From positions 1,240,001 to 1,304,000 of the forward strand of contig NC_007650.1 of assembly GCF_000012365.1 (NCBI RefSeq): a stretch of DNA of 64,000 nt, given 5' to 3'. The notes beneath the pieces were generated by a model that was not told where the DNA came from, made no database searches, and saw only the letters and a program-made list of their open reading frames with translations. Each line of letters opens with the position of its first letter. The stretch's first letter is position 1. Below, in pieces: positions 28,662 through 37,852 of the stretch. Source of the DNA: Burkholderia thailandensis E264. Lineage in GTDB: Bacteria; Pseudomonadota; Gammaproteobacteria; Burkholderiales; Burkholderiaceae. The position numbers were made by a program, and so were the translations under genes.

Positions 28662-29522
28662 TCACGTCGACGCGACCAGGAACGCCTCGCCGCTCGACGG
28701 CCGCAAGCCGTCGGGGCGGCCTTCGAAATAGCGCCGGACGAGATCGTCGGTCGACACGTGCCGAACCTCGCGAAATCCCGCTTCGCGGGCGAGCGCGAGC
28801 ATTTCGGCGGGGCTGAAGAAGCTCACGAAAGGCGTGCCCGCTGCCCGCGCGCGTTCATAGACGGCCGCGTGCTGCGCGCGCTCGGCCGGATCGTCGATGA
28901 GTTCGAGCGGCAGCAGGAACGTCATCGCGAGCGTCGAGCCCGGCGCGAGCGTCGCGATCCGGCGCAGCGTGCCGGCGATCGCGTCGCGCGTCAGATACAT
29001 CGAGACGCCTGTCGACGACACGACGGCCGGCCGGCTGTCGTCGAAGCCGGCGGCGCTCAGCTGCGCCCGCCACGCGCCGCTCGCCTCGAAATCGACCGGC
29101 ACGAGCCGCAGCCATTCCGGCACGCCGTAGCCGAGCGCGATCAGGCGCTGCCGTTTCCACGCCTGCGTACCCGGCTGGTCGATTTCGAATACCCGAAGGT
29201 GCGACGCGAGCTTCGCGCGGCGCTGCGCGAACGTGTCGAGGCCCGCGCCGAGCACCACGTACTGCGCGACGCCCCGTTCGGCCTGCTCGCCGATCAGATC
29301 CTCGACGAAGCGCGCGCGCCCGACGATCGACGCGCGGTAGCCGCGCGTGGCCTGCGGGGCCATGTCCGGGCGGCTGCGCCAGTCGTCGTCGGGGGCGGCC
29401 AATTCGAGGCCGATCCCGTCGTCGAGCACGTGCGGCGGCGCATCGATCTCGACATGCAGCGCGCGCCACAGCGCGACCCGTACCGCGGTGCTGTCCGGCG
29501 CGGCAATCGATTGGTTCGACAT
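28662..29522 (-). CDS. SAM-dependent methyltransferase, leucine carboxyl methyltransferase-like family, 286 aa
   Basis: The protein matches the group often annotated as class I SAM methyltransferases of the LCM-like (TIGR00027) type. It has YRASIVGRARFVEDLI, the SAM-binding strand AQYVVLGAGLDTFAQR, the acidic FEIDQPGTQAWKRQRL, and VSSTGVSMYLTRDAI. The C-terminal EAFLVAST closes the fold. The ATG at 29522 follows GGAGG. Members are common in actinobacteria and Burkholderia and act on unknown carboxyl or hydroxyl acceptors. It stands alone. Confidence 0.85.
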   Translation of the reverse strand: MSNQSIAAPDSTAVRVALWRALHVEIDAPPHVLDDGIGLELAAPDDDWRSRPDMAPQATRGYRASIVGRARFVEDLIGEQAERGVAQYVVLGAGLDTFAQRRAKLASHLRVFEIDQPGTQAWKRQRLIALGYGVPEWLRLVPVDFEASGAWRAQLSAAGFDDSRPAVVSSTGVSMYLTRDAIAGTLRRIATLAPGSTLAMTFLLPLELIDDPAERAQHAAVYERARAAGTPFVSFFSPAEMLALAREAGFREVRHVSTDDLVRRYFEGRPDGLRPSSGEAFLVAST

Positions 29523-29684
29523 GACGTTTCCTCCATTCGATAGACGAGCTTCGTCGATACGCCACAGTGTATCGGTCTATCGATCCGTCGATCGCGCGTC
29601 GCCGTCCCGAGCGGCGGCGTGCGGCTCGCGCATCGCCGATGCGCTACCGGTTCGGGGCCGCCTCGCCCGGTCGGGCGCCGGCCG

Positions 29685-31316
29685 TCACGGCCGCGCCGCC
29701 TTGCCGTCCGGCGCCGTGGGCATCAGCCCGACGTAGCGCGCGTCCGTCAGCGTGCGCAAGAAGGCGACGAGATCGTCGACGTCGGCGTCCGTCATCGCGG
29801 GCGGCGTGCCGGGGCGGCGGTTCATCGGCGTCGAGTTCACGTTGACGTTGCCGCGATACGCACGCGGCACGTCGTCGAACGTGTCGCGGCCGTGGTACCA
29901 GCGTGCCGGATCGGTCGAGCGCGTGTTGTAGAACGCGACCGCGTCGCGCAGCGTGTCGAACACGCCGTTGTGCATGAACGATTCCTTGATCGCGACGTTG
30001 CGCAGCCCCGGCGTGCGCAGGTAAGCGCACCATTGTGTCGGCTCGGGCCAGCGCAGTTTCGCGGCGGTGTCGCACAGGCCGTTGTCGAAGTGGCGCGGGT
30101 CGCGGTTCGCGGGCAGCGCGCGATTGCGCGGCACCGCGATCGCGTCGTAGCCGAAGTCGGTGAAGAGCGAGCGCTCGGGCCGGCTCGCGGTGTCCGACAG
30201 CGTGTGGCAGCTCATGCAGTTGCCCTTGTCCGGATTCCTGAAGAGCGCGAGCCCGCGCATCTCCTGCGGCGTGAGCGGTGCGCGCTTCGTCACGTACGCG
30301 TCGTAGCGCGACGAGAAGGGCGCCATTTCGTCGCTTTGCAGGTACGCCTGCATGGCTTCGCCGAGCACGCGCACCATCCGCTCGGGATCGCGGCGCACCG
30401 ATGGGCCGAAGCGCCCGGCGAGCGCCGCGCCGAGCCCGGTGCGGCCGATCTTGCGCATCAGCGCCGCGGCCGACGCGTTGTTCATCTCGTCCGGATCGAA
30501 GAGCGGGCCGCGCAACTGCTCGGCGAGCGTGTCGGCGCGGCCGTCCGAGAACAGGCCGCCGAACGGCGCGGGCGCGAGCGCGTCGTCGTCCTGATAGAAG
30601 TGGCGGCGCGGCACGTAGCGCACGTACAGCAGCGACGGCGCGTTGCGGCGGCTGAAATGGCCGGGCCGGCTGCCCTGCGGCACGCGCGGGCCGGCGAGCG
30701 CCGCGGGAGAGAGCGTCGGCGCGAACGCGCGGCCCGGATCGTGGCAGCTTGCGCACGACATGCCGCGCGGCTCCGACAATGCCGGATCGAAAAACACGCG
30801 CTTGCCGAGCGCGGCGAGCGTCGGGTCCGGGCGGAACACGGCCGCCGTCGGGTCGACTTTCGACGCGACCTGCGGCGTGCCGCGGCCGATCGTGTCGACG
30901 ACGCGCTCAGGCGGCGCGCCGGGGAGCAGGACCGTCGTCGGCGGCGAGGGCGGGGCGGCCTTGGCGCGGGCGGCGTCTAGCGCGGCTTTCGCATGGGCCG
31001 GGCCGGACGCGCCCGGCGTGCTCGTCGGGTTCATGGGACTCGTTGAGCTTGCGGCGCTCGCCGGGCGAGCCGCGTGTGTCGAGTGTGTCGCGTCCGGCGC
31101 GGCCGGGCCGGACGCGAGCGCGATCGCCGATGCGCACGCGGCGAGCGCGCCGCATGCCGCCCGCACGATGGTCGAGAGGGTCAGCACGGTGCGGCGCGTC
31201 CTCGTCGTGCCGAGCGCGGCCGGGCCGAGCGCGAAGGCGGTGACGGACGCGCGCGCCGTGAGCGCTGCGGCGGGCACCGCGCGCCGCGCCGCGCTGCTTC
31301 GCCTGCGGCCCGTCAC
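29685..31316 (-). CDS. Di-haem cytochrome c peroxidase / MauG-family protein, 543 aa
   Basis: Two c-type haem sites are visible, CASCH in GMSCASCHDPGRAFAP and CMSCH in DKGNCMSCHTLSD, with the family segments GKRVFFDPALSEP and YLRTPGLRNVAIKESFMHNGVF. The enzyme class reduces peroxide or oxidises bound substrates in the periplasm. A hydrophobic export segment (AACGALAACASAIALA) precedes a long Ala/Pro/Thr-rich linker. The GTG at 31316 overlaps the stop of the upstream phosphatase gene as GTGA, which is why it is chosen. A later ATG would lose the export signal. It is probably translated together with the phosphatase. Confidence 0.85.
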   Translation of the reverse strand: MTGRRRSSAARRAVPAAALTARASVTAFALGPAALGTTRTRRTVLTLSTIVRAACGALAACASAIALASGPAAPDATHSTHAARPASAASSTSPMNPTSTPGASGPAHAKAALDAARAKAAPPSPPTTVLLPGAPPERVVDTIGRGTPQVASKVDPTAAVFRPDPTLAALGKRVFFDPALSEPRGMSCASCHDPGRAFAPTLSPAALAGPRVPQGSRPGHFSRRNAPSLLYVRYVPRRHFYQDDDALAPAPFGGLFSDGRADTLAEQLRGPLFDPDEMNNASAAALMRKIGRTGLGAALAGRFGPSVRRDPERMVRVLGEAMQAYLQSDEMAPFSSRYDAYVTKRAPLTPQEMRGLALFRNPDKGNCMSCHTLSDTASRPERSLFTDFGYDAIAVPRNRALPANRDPRHFDNGLCDTAAKLRWPEPTQWCAYLRTPGLRNVAIKESFMHNGVFDTLRDAVAFYNTRSTDPARWYHGRDTFDDVPRAYRGNVNVNSTPMNRRPGTPPAMTDADVDDLVAFLRTLTDARYVGLMPTAPDGKAARP

Positions 31317-32791
31317 GGCGCGACGAAGCCGGTCTTGTCGCACGTGAGCGTCGTGCCCGCCTGGTCGCAGCTCGCGAGCAGCTTGCCCGCCGCCGTGTAC
31401 GCCTTGAATGTCCAGCCGCGAGCGGGCGCCGCGCGCCGCTCCATGATCAGGAAGCCGAAGCTGTTGTTGTGCGACAGCTTGTCGATGACGACGCCCGGCG
31501 CGGGCGTCAGATTCGCCGGAAACGGATCGGGCAGCGCGACGTCGAGATTGTCGCCGCCGTTGCCCGACACGATCGTCGCCGGGTGGCCGGACGCGAAGTT
31601 GATCGCCTGGAAGTCGTGCACGTGGCCGTGCAGCGCGATCTGCACGCCGGGCGGGTAGTACGCCTGCGCGTAGAGGCTCGACATCACCGATTGCAGCGCG
31701 AGGTTGCCCGGCGCGGGCGTGCTGCCCGGAATCGGCGCGAACGCGAGGATCGGGTGATGGTTGGTGAAGATCGTCGTCGACATGCCCGGCTTGTTCGCGA
31801 GCGCGGCCACCGTCTGGAACTGCTTCTGGTAGATCTGGAACTGTACGTCGGTCGTCTTGAGCGCCGCGCGCCCGACCTTCGCGGTATCGAACACGATCAC
31901 CTGCGAGCCAGTGCCGAGCGGCACCGCGTAGGGCTCCGAATAGTTCGCGTTGCCGTCGTTCGCGGGATCGTTGCACGAACGCGCGTCCGAGTACGGGCGC
32001 GGATCGAGGAAGCGGAACCAGCCCTGGCCCGCGCGCGCGCATTCCTCGTGGTTGCCGCGCACGACGACCCACGGCGCCTTCGCGAGGAGCGGCGCGGCGG
32101 GCTCGAACAGATCCGCGCGCCACGCGTCCCAGCCGTAGCCCCACGGGCTGTTTTTGCAGCCGGCGATGTCGGGCGGGCACGCGTTCTCGCGATAGTGATA
32201 GTCGCCGACGTGCAGCACCAGATCCGGATTCAGCTTCGCCACGCTCGCGGCGATCGTCGCGAACGGCCACACCGTTGCGTCGCTGCACGCCTGGAACGCG
32301 TTGTCGGCCTTCTTCATCCGGCAGCCGGTGTCGGCGATGATCGCGACGCGCTGCGGCTCGGCCTTCGGCAGCGGCAGCGCACGCCCGGCGACGGTCACGC
32401 CCTTCGCGTTCGCGGGCACCGTCGCTTCGCAGACGGATACCGGAAAGCCCGAAGGCTTGGAATCGGCCGGATCGCTCGCGGTCGGGCGTTGCGCGGCGGT
32501 GCCCGCGGCGGCGCGCAGCGTCATTCGGGCGATCTTGCCGTCGGCGTTCAGTTGCGGGCAGACGGCGGGCGCCGCCTCGCCCGGCGCTGCGGCGGGCGGC
32601 GCGTAGCTCGTGATCACGCGGGCGATCGCCTGGTTGGCGTCGCCGATCTCGACCCACGCCGCCTGGATGTTCGCGCTCGCGCTCGCGGCGTCCGGCTGGT
32701 TGTCGATGCTGCTCGTGCAGGCCTGGAGTAGCGCGGCGCTCGCGAGCGTCGGCAAAAGCGCGGCGGCGCGGCGAAGAATCGGTCGTGGCAT
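31313..32791 (-). CDS. Calcineurin-like metallophosphoesterase lipoprotein, 492 aa
   Basis: A signal peptide ends in LLQAC, a good lipobox. The phosphoesterase core contains ADTGCRMKK, VLHVGDYHYRENACP, VVRGNHEECARAGQGW, FTNHHPILAF and ALHGHVHDFQ, supplying the expected Asp, Asn and His metal ligands. Several extra cysteines suggest disulfides in the periplasm. The ATG at 32791 is taken; a short in-frame upstream extension is not needed. The gene overlaps the following di-haem peroxidase gene by four bases. The substrate is unknown; secreted acid phosphatase or nucleotidase activity is possible. Confidence 0.88.
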   Translation of the reverse strand: MPRPILRRAAALLPTLASAALLQACTSSIDNQPDAASASANIQAAWVEIGDANQAIARVITSYAPPAAAPGEAAPAVCPQLNADGKIARMTLRAAAGTAAQRPTASDPADSKPSGFPVSVCEATVPANAKGVTVAGRALPLPKAEPQRVAIIADTGCRMKKADNAFQACSDATVWPFATIAASVAKLNPDLVLHVGDYHYRENACPPDIAGCKNSPWGYGWDAWRADLFEPAAPLLAKAPWVVVRGNHEECARAGQGWFRFLDPRPYSDARSCNDPANDGNANYSEPYAVPLGTGSQVIVFDTAKVGRAALKTTDVQFQIYQKQFQTVAALANKPGMSTTIFTNHHPILAFAPIPGSTPAPGNLALQSVMSSLYAQAYYPPGVQIALHGHVHDFQAINFASGHPATIVSGNGGDNLDVALPDPFPANLTPAPGVVIDKLSHNNSFGFLIMERRAAPARGWTFKAYTAAGKLLASCDQAGTTLTCDKTGFVAP

Positions 32792-33009
32792 GGTCGTTCC
32801 CGTTGGAAAGCCGTAAAAGTACGCATGACCGATGTAATCAATGTGAAGGCGACGTGACATCGTCGCATGGCATGCGGCGATGGCCGGGGCGAGTGCGGCG
32901 CTGTGGGGGCGCGAGATTGGACGGGCGCGAGGGCCGGCGGACGGCGTGCGATACCGGCGGCGCGCGTGGGCGTGCGCGGCGCGACGCAATGCGCGCCGCG
33001 CCCGCTGCA

Positions 33010-33900
33010 TCATGCGCCGTGAAGCTCGCCGAACCGAAACAGCCGCGCGGGTGTCTCGACGAAGATCGCGCGGCGCATCGCATCGTCGCGCATCCATTGC
33101 CGGGCGAGCGCGAAGGCGCGGCCGAACGTCTCCGTCCTTTCGAACTGCGTATGCGGCCAGTCGCTGCCCCACACGAGCCGCTCGGCGCCGAACTCGGCCG
33201 CGAGCGCATCGAACGCCTCTTGCGCGCGGGCGTTCGCTTCGCCGGGCGCGAGGGGCCAGTTGCGATAGACGCCGGAGACCTTCACCCAGACGCGGCGCGT
33301 CGCGGCCGTGCGCAGCAGATCGCGAAAGCCGGCGTCGGCGATGCCGCATGCCGGGTTCGGGCGGCCGAAATGATCGACGACGACATTCACGCGATGCGCG
33401 AGCAGCGGCGCGATCAGCCGCCCGAGCCGCTGCGCTTGCGCGTGCAGTTCGACGTGCCAGCGCAGCGCCGCGATGCGCTCGAGCGTCGCGCGCCATGCCG
33501 GGCCGTCGAGCGCCGGGTCCGGCATGCCGATCAGGTTCAGCCGGATGCCGACGACGCCCGCGCGATCGAGCGTATCGAGTACGTGCGGTTCGCAGCCCGC
33601 GTCGATCACGGCGACGCCGCGCAAGCGCCGCGGCTGCTGCGCGAGCGCGCGCAGCAGGTAGCGGCAGTCGCTGCCGAGAAAGCTCGGTTGCACGAGCACG
33701 CCGTGCGATACGCGATGCGCGTCGAGCTGCGCGAGGTATGCATCGAGCGGCGCGTCGTAATCGGGCGCGTAGCGGCGCCGGCCGGCGAGCGGCAACCCCG
33801 TTTCGAACACGTGCGCGTGCGCGTCGATCGCCGTGATGTCGCTGGCCGCGCGCCGCATCGCCGCTGCATGCGCGCACGCGCTCCACTCCTGCCCGCTCAA
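33010..33900 (-). CDS. Amidohydrolase-2 family metal-dependent hydrolase, 296 aa
   Basis: A TIM-barrel hydrolase with IDAHAHVFETGLPLAGRRRYAPDY at the metal site, VVDHFGRPNP, WVKVSGVYRN and ERLVWGSDWPHTQFE, the usual pattern of PF04909 enzymes such as lactonases and decarboxylases of aromatic or dicarboxylic acids. The assigned start is a TTG at 33900 with GAGGAG upstream; an ATG at 33858 has no ribosome site but is possible. The gene is 51 bases after an aromatic-acid-type MFS gene and is likely co-transcribed with it and the GntR gene, pointing to catabolism of an imported acid or lactone. Confidence 0.88.
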   Translation of the reverse strand: MSGQEWSACAHAAAMRRAASDITAIDAHAHVFETGLPLAGRRRYAPDYDAPLDAYLAQLDAHRVSHGVLVQPSFLGSDCRYLLRALAQQPRRLRGVAVIDAGCEPHVLDTLDRAGVVGIRLNLIGMPDPALDGPAWRATLERIAALRWHVELHAQAQRLGRLIAPLLAHRVNVVVDHFGRPNPACGIADAGFRDLLRTAATRRVWVKVSGVYRNWPLAPGEANARAQEAFDALAAEFGAERLVWGSDWPHTQFERTETFGRAFALARQWMRDDAMRRAIFVETPARLFRFGELHGA

Positions 33901-33951
33901 CGCTCGATGCTCCTCATGCGATGAATCTCCAACCCGAATCCGGCGCGAACC

Positions 33952-35259
33952 TCAACGATGCCGCGCGCCCGGCGCGCCGATGCGATCGGCTCGCGCATCG
34001 GCGGTGGCGTGCGCGACCGCGAGATCGTCGAGCGCGCGCGCGCGTGTCTCGGGCAGCAACAGCACCGCGACGACGACGATCGAATATGCGATCGCCGCGT
34101 CGATGCCGATCGCGGTGCCGAGCGGCATGTCGGCCGACATGTGTCCGACGAGCACCGGAAAGCCCGCCGACGCGACGCGCCCGAAGTTGTAGCAAAAGCC
34201 GACGCCCGTGCCCCGGGTGCCGCGCGGATACAGTTCGTTGAAGAGCGCGCCCATGCTCGCCGGGATGCCGGCCGCGAAGAAGCCGAGCGGAAAGCCGAGC
34301 ACGAGCATCGCGGCGTTGCCGAGCGGCAGGAACAGATACGCGATCACGGTCGCGATGCAGCACGCGGCGAACGCGAGGATCGTGCCGCGCCGCCCGATGC
34401 GGTCGAGCAACTGCGCGCTTGCGATGCAGCCGCAGAAGAACGCGACGATGATGACGGCCAGATAGCCGCCCGTGCCGAGCACCGACAGATGCCGCTCGAC
34501 TTTCAGATAGGTCGGCAGCCATGTCATCAGCGCGTAGTAGCCGCCGTGTGCGCCGACGCCGAGCAGTGCGCCGATCAGCGTCATGCGCCGCGTGTCGCGC
34601 GAGAAGATGCCGACGAGCGGCACGCTCGCTCGTGCCGCGGCCGGCGTGTTCGACGGGCTCGACGCGCTCACCGAAGGCTCGACGATCCCGCGCCGCACAT
34701 AGACGATCAGCAGCGCGGGCAGCAGCCCGATGGCGAACATCGCGCGCCACGCGAGCGCGGCGGGCATCAGCGAGAACGCGAGTGCATAGAGCAGCACGGC
34801 GGCCGCCCAGCCGAGCGCCCATGCGCTCTGCACGGCGCCCATCGCCTTGCCGCGATGCTCGGCGCGGATCGTCTCCGCCATCAGCACGGCGCCCGCGGCC
34901 CATTCGCCGCCGAAGCCCGCGCCCTGCAGCGCCTTCAGGACGACGAACTGCGGATAGCTCGTCGCGAACGCGCACGCGAACGTGCCGACGGCGAAGCACG
35001 CGATCGTCCATTGCAGCGTGCGCACGCGGCCGAAGCGGTCGGACAGCATGCCGGCTACCCAGCCGCCGATTGCCGATGCGACGAGCGTCGCGCCGCCGAC
35101 GAAGCCCGCCTGCGTGCGCGACAGCGACCATTCGGCGACGATCGCGGGGATCACGAGGCTGAACATTTGCATGTCGAGCGCATCGAGCGCCCAGCCGCCG
35201 AAGCAGGCCCAGAACGTGCGCCGTTCGCGCAGCGATACGGTGGCGAACCATTCGAACAC
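33952..35259 (-). CDS. MFS transporter, aromatic acid:H+ symporter type, 435 aa
   Basis: Twelve predicted helices with GGWALDALDMQMFSLVIPAI in helix 1, motif A as GMLSDRFGRVRTLQW, and GAGFGGEWAAGAVLMAETI, typical of the AAHS/metabolite:H+ symporter family. The GTG start at 35259 follows GGAG at proper spacing. It sits between the GntR regulator (49 bases upstream) and the amidohydrolase gene (51 bases downstream) on the same strand. It therefore probably imports the compound that the hydrolase acts on. Confidence 0.9.
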   Translation of the reverse strand: MFEWFATVSLRERRTFWACFGGWALDALDMQMFSLVIPAIVAEWSLSRTQAGFVGGATLVASAIGGWVAGMLSDRFGRVRTLQWTIACFAVGTFACAFATSYPQFVVLKALQGAGFGGEWAAGAVLMAETIRAEHRGKAMGAVQSAWALGWAAAVLLYALAFSLMPAALAWRAMFAIGLLPALLIVYVRRGIVEPSVSASSPSNTPAAARASVPLVGIFSRDTRRMTLIGALLGVGAHGGYYALMTWLPTYLKVERHLSVLGTGGYLAVIIVAFFCGCIASAQLLDRIGRRGTILAFAACCIATVIAYLFLPLGNAAMLVLGFPLGFFAAGIPASMGALFNELYPRGTRGTGVGFCYNFGRVASAGFPVLVGHMSADMPLGTAIGIDAAIAYSIVVVAVLLLPETRARALDDLAVAHATADARADRIGAPGARHR

Positions 35260-35308
35260 TGTCGTCTCCAGTCGCGCGCCGGGCGGCGCCTTTCGCGCGA
35301 GCGCGCGG

Positions 35309-36034
35309 TTAGCGGATTTCCGCCTGATAGATGAACTCGCTCGCGGGGCCGCGCGAGCGCCGCCATTCGAGCGGCCGGCGGTCGTAGCCGTACGCGAGCC
35401 GCTCGATCACGACGGCGGGCGTGCCCGGCTCGATGCGCAGCAGGCGTGCGTGCGCGGGGCCGATCGCCTCGACGGTCAGCGTCTCGGTGGCCGACGCGAC
35501 GATCTGGTTGCAGTGCGCTTCGTAGACGGGGTACAGCAGGTCGCCGATCGAGTCGAGTTCGAGCCGCGAGAACGCGGCGAAGCGGTCGTACGGCAGCCAG
35601 ATTTCCTCGGCGAGCATCGGCGCGCCGTCGATCAGCCGCACCCGCGTCATCTCGATCACCGGCGCGCGGGCCGGGATCTGCAGCGCGGCCGCGACGGCCG
35701 AAGTCGCTTCGACGACCTCGCGGCGCAGGATCCGGCTCTCCGGTATCCGGCGCTCGCCGTGCTTGCTCTGGAAGCGAAAGAAGCGAAACAGCGAGCTGTC
35801 GAAGCTCGCGCGCCGCACGAACGTGCCGCGCCCCTGGAAGCGTTCGAGCATCCCGTCGGCGACGAGCAGATCGACCGCCTTGCGCACCGTTCCGATCGCG
35901 ACGTCGTAGCGTTTCGCGAGCGCCTGCTCGGTCGGGATCGCTTCGCCCGGCCGCCAGTGCCGCGCGGCGATGAGCGCGGCCAGCTCGTCGCGCAGGCGCT
36001 GATAGCGGGGGAGACGGTCGTCGGTAGCGTGCAT
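35309..36034 (-). CDS. GntR-family regulator, HutC/UTRA type, 241 aa
   Basis: The N-terminal winged helix contains LPRYQRLRDELAALI, AIPTEQALAKRYDVAIGTVRKAVDLLVADG and RFQGRGTFVRR. The C-terminal UTRA ligand domain has IEMTRVRLIDGAPMLAEEIWLP and the ending PLEWRRSRGPASEFIYQAEI. Length fits the HutC subfamily. The ATG at 36034 follows TTTGGAGAAACC. The gene leads the MFS-amidohydrolase unit and is divergent from a second MFS gene at 36202. Similar inverted half-sites in the shared gap suggest that it controls both directions. Confidence 0.92.
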   Translation of the reverse strand: MHATDDRLPRYQRLRDELAALIAARHWRPGEAIPTEQALAKRYDVAIGTVRKAVDLLVADGMLERFQGRGTFVRRASFDSSLFRFFRFQSKHGERRIPESRILRREVVEATSAVAAALQIPARAPVIEMTRVRLIDGAPMLAEEIWLPYDRFAAFSRLELDSIGDLLYPVYEAHCNQIVASATETLTVEAIGPAHARLLRIEPGTPAVVIERLAYGYDRRPLEWRRSRGPASEFIYQAEIR

Positions 36035-36043
36035 GGTTTCTCC

Positions 36044-36182
36044 AAATTCATCTGTATGTTTGCATGACTTCAGTACGAGCGAATCAGTGGAAACCCGATG
36101 AAATGCATGAATCACGTGTGTGCGACGCGGGTTATTCCGCATTGTCGCATGCTGCTAATCAACTAATCATCTATATGAATTT
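36044..36182. promoter_or_regulatory. Pair of inverted GntR-type half-sites in the divergent promoter region
   Basis: AAATTCAT at 36044-36051 (continuing CTGTATG) has its inverted match ATGAATTT at 36175-36182 (preceded by CATCTAT). One lies ten bases before the GntR start, the other twenty before the MFS start. They could be twin operators allowing one regulator to shut both promoters. Confidence 0.45.
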
Positions 36183-36201
36183 TTGAACAAGGAGACGGCA
36201 G

Positions 36202-37497
36202 GTGGACGAGTCCTCAATCCGTGAACGGGCGGTCATGACGAAAATCGCGCGGCGGCTAATGCCGCTGCTCGTCATCATGTTCCTGATCGCGTTCATCGAC
36301 CGGCAGAACGTCGGTTTCGCGAAGCTGCAGATGGTCCACGCGCTCGGGATGACCGAGACGTCGTACGGGCTCGGCGCGTCGCTGTTCTTCATCGGCTACC
36401 TGCTGTTCGAGGTGCCGAGCACGCTCGCGCTGCACCGGTTCGGCGCGCGCCTCTGGCTCGCGCGCATCATGATGACGTGGGGCGTGATCACGGTCCTGCT
36501 CGGCTTCACGCATTCGACGAGCGTCTTCTACGTATTCCGTTTTCTGCTCGGCGTCGCGGAGGCGGGCTTCTATCCGGGCGTCATCTATTACCTGACGCTG
36601 TGGTTCCCGCAGAGCCACCGCACGCGCGTGCTCGGCCTCTTCACGCTTGGCAGCGCGCTCGCGAACATGCTCGGCTCGCTCGCGGGCGGGCTGCTGCTGT
36701 CGCTCGACGGCCGGCTCGGGCTTGCCGGCTGGCAATGGGTGTTCGTCGCGACGGGGCTGCCCGCTGTCGCCGTCGCGTTCGTCGCGTTGCGCTATCTGCC
36801 GGAGTCGGTCGAGCGCGCGACGTTCCTCGCCGACGACGAGAAGCGTGTCGTGCTCGCCGCGCTCAAGCGCGAGGCGTCGCCGGAGGCGGTGTCCGAATCG
36901 CCGTGGCGCGCGCTCGTCGATCCGCGCGTGCTGATGTTCGCGCTTGCGTACATGCTGATGTCGACGTCGCTGTACGGCGTCACGTACTGGCTGCCGACGC
37001 TCCTGAAGAGCAGCGGCGTGCCTGCGTCGCTGAACGGGCTGCTGAACATGATTCCTTGGGCGATCGCGGCGCTGCTGCTGTTGTGGTTGCCCGCGCGGCT
37101 CAAGCGCGAGCGGCTCGTGCTGAAGGCGATGGCCATCGTCGCGGGCGTCGGCGTTGCCGGCTTCGCGCTCAGCCTCGCGCTGCCGGGCCTGCCTTTGCGC
37201 TTCGCCGCGCTCGTGCTGGGCGGCGCGTGCATCCCGCTGCTGTATCCGTGCTTCTGGTCGCTGCCGCCGCGTTTCTTTTCCGGCGCGCGCGCCGCGGCGA
37301 GCATCGCGGCGATCAACTCGATCGGCAATCTCGGCGGCTTCTTCGCGCAGAACCTGATGCCGTACGTCGGCAAGGCCGCGGGCAGCACGAGCGCGCCGAT
37401 GCTGGTGCCCGTCGTGTGTCTCGCCGCGCTTGGCGTCGGCATGCTCGCCGCCGCGTCGGTGGCCGGCCGGCGGCGGGCGGCGGGCATGGCGGCCTGA
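36202..37497 (+). CDS. MFS transporter, anion:cation symporter (ACS) family, 431 aa
   Basis: Twelve helices with the ACS-type start MPLLVIMFLIAFIDRQNVGFAKLQM, GYLLFEVPSTLALHRFGARLWLARIM and FRFLLGVAEAGFYPGVIYYLTLWFP, the pattern of tartrate, phthalate, glucarate and related organic-anion carriers. The GTG at 36202 has AAGGAG eight bases before it, and no better ATG lies nearby. The gene is divergent from the GntR regulator and alone on its strand, so it may import the same or a related substrate. The exact anion cannot be told. Confidence 0.9.
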   Translation: MDESSIRERAVMTKIARRLMPLLVIMFLIAFIDRQNVGFAKLQMVHALGMTETSYGLGASLFFIGYLLFEVPSTLALHRFGARLWLARIMMTWGVITVLLGFTHSTSVFYVFRFLLGVAEAGFYPGVIYYLTLWFPQSHRTRVLGLFTLGSALANMLGSLAGGLLLSLDGRLGLAGWQWVFVATGLPAVAVAFVALRYLPESVERATFLADDEKRVVLAALKREASPEAVSESPWRALVDPRVLMFALAYMLMSTSLYGVTYWLPTLLKSSGVPASLNGLLNMIPWAIAALLLLWLPARLKRERLVLKAMAIVAGVGVAGFALSLALPGLPLRFAALVLGGACIPLLYPCFWSLPPRFFSGARAAASIAAINSIGNLGGFFAQNLMPYVGKAAGSTSAPMLVPVVCLAALGVGMLAAASVAGRRRAAGMAA

Positions 37498-37756
37498 GCG
37501 CCGCATCGCGCCGGCGGCGTCTCGGGCGCCCCGGGCGTGCGTTTCGGCGTGAAATTGTCCGGGCGGCGTTGCGCGAGCACGCCGCCCGGTTCGTTTGGCG
37601 CGCGGCGTTCGCGAGCCGCGCTTCGTGCGCGGTCGAGCGAAAGGGCGAGGGATTGGAGGCGGGCGCCGCGCGCGTCGTTCGAGGCGCTCGAACGTTTCGC
37701 CGCGGTTTTGTCGAGGGTGCGTTTCGTGACACAATCGCGGGCCCTGTCCGATGCGA

Positions 37757-37806
37757 CCGTGTCTGACACGACCGTGTCTCACCGGCCGTGTCTCAACGGC
37801 CGTGTC
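37757..37806 (+). repeat. Four CCGTGTC units at 14-15-bp spacing
   Basis: CCGTGTC occurs at 37757, 37772, 37786 and 37800, with partly similar bases between, just upstream of the HAD gene. It is a degenerate short tandem repeat of unknown role, possibly within the leader of that gene. Confidence 0.6.
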
Positions 37807-37852
37807 GACCCGACAGTTTCCCTCCGGCCACGATAAACACAACGAGGAAAAC

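Noticed and set aside
31469..32731. Plus-strand frame of 420 codons opposite the phosphatase.
   Set aside because: Arg/Val-rich antisense shadow; the minus-strand gene has a lipobox and all phosphoesterase motifs.
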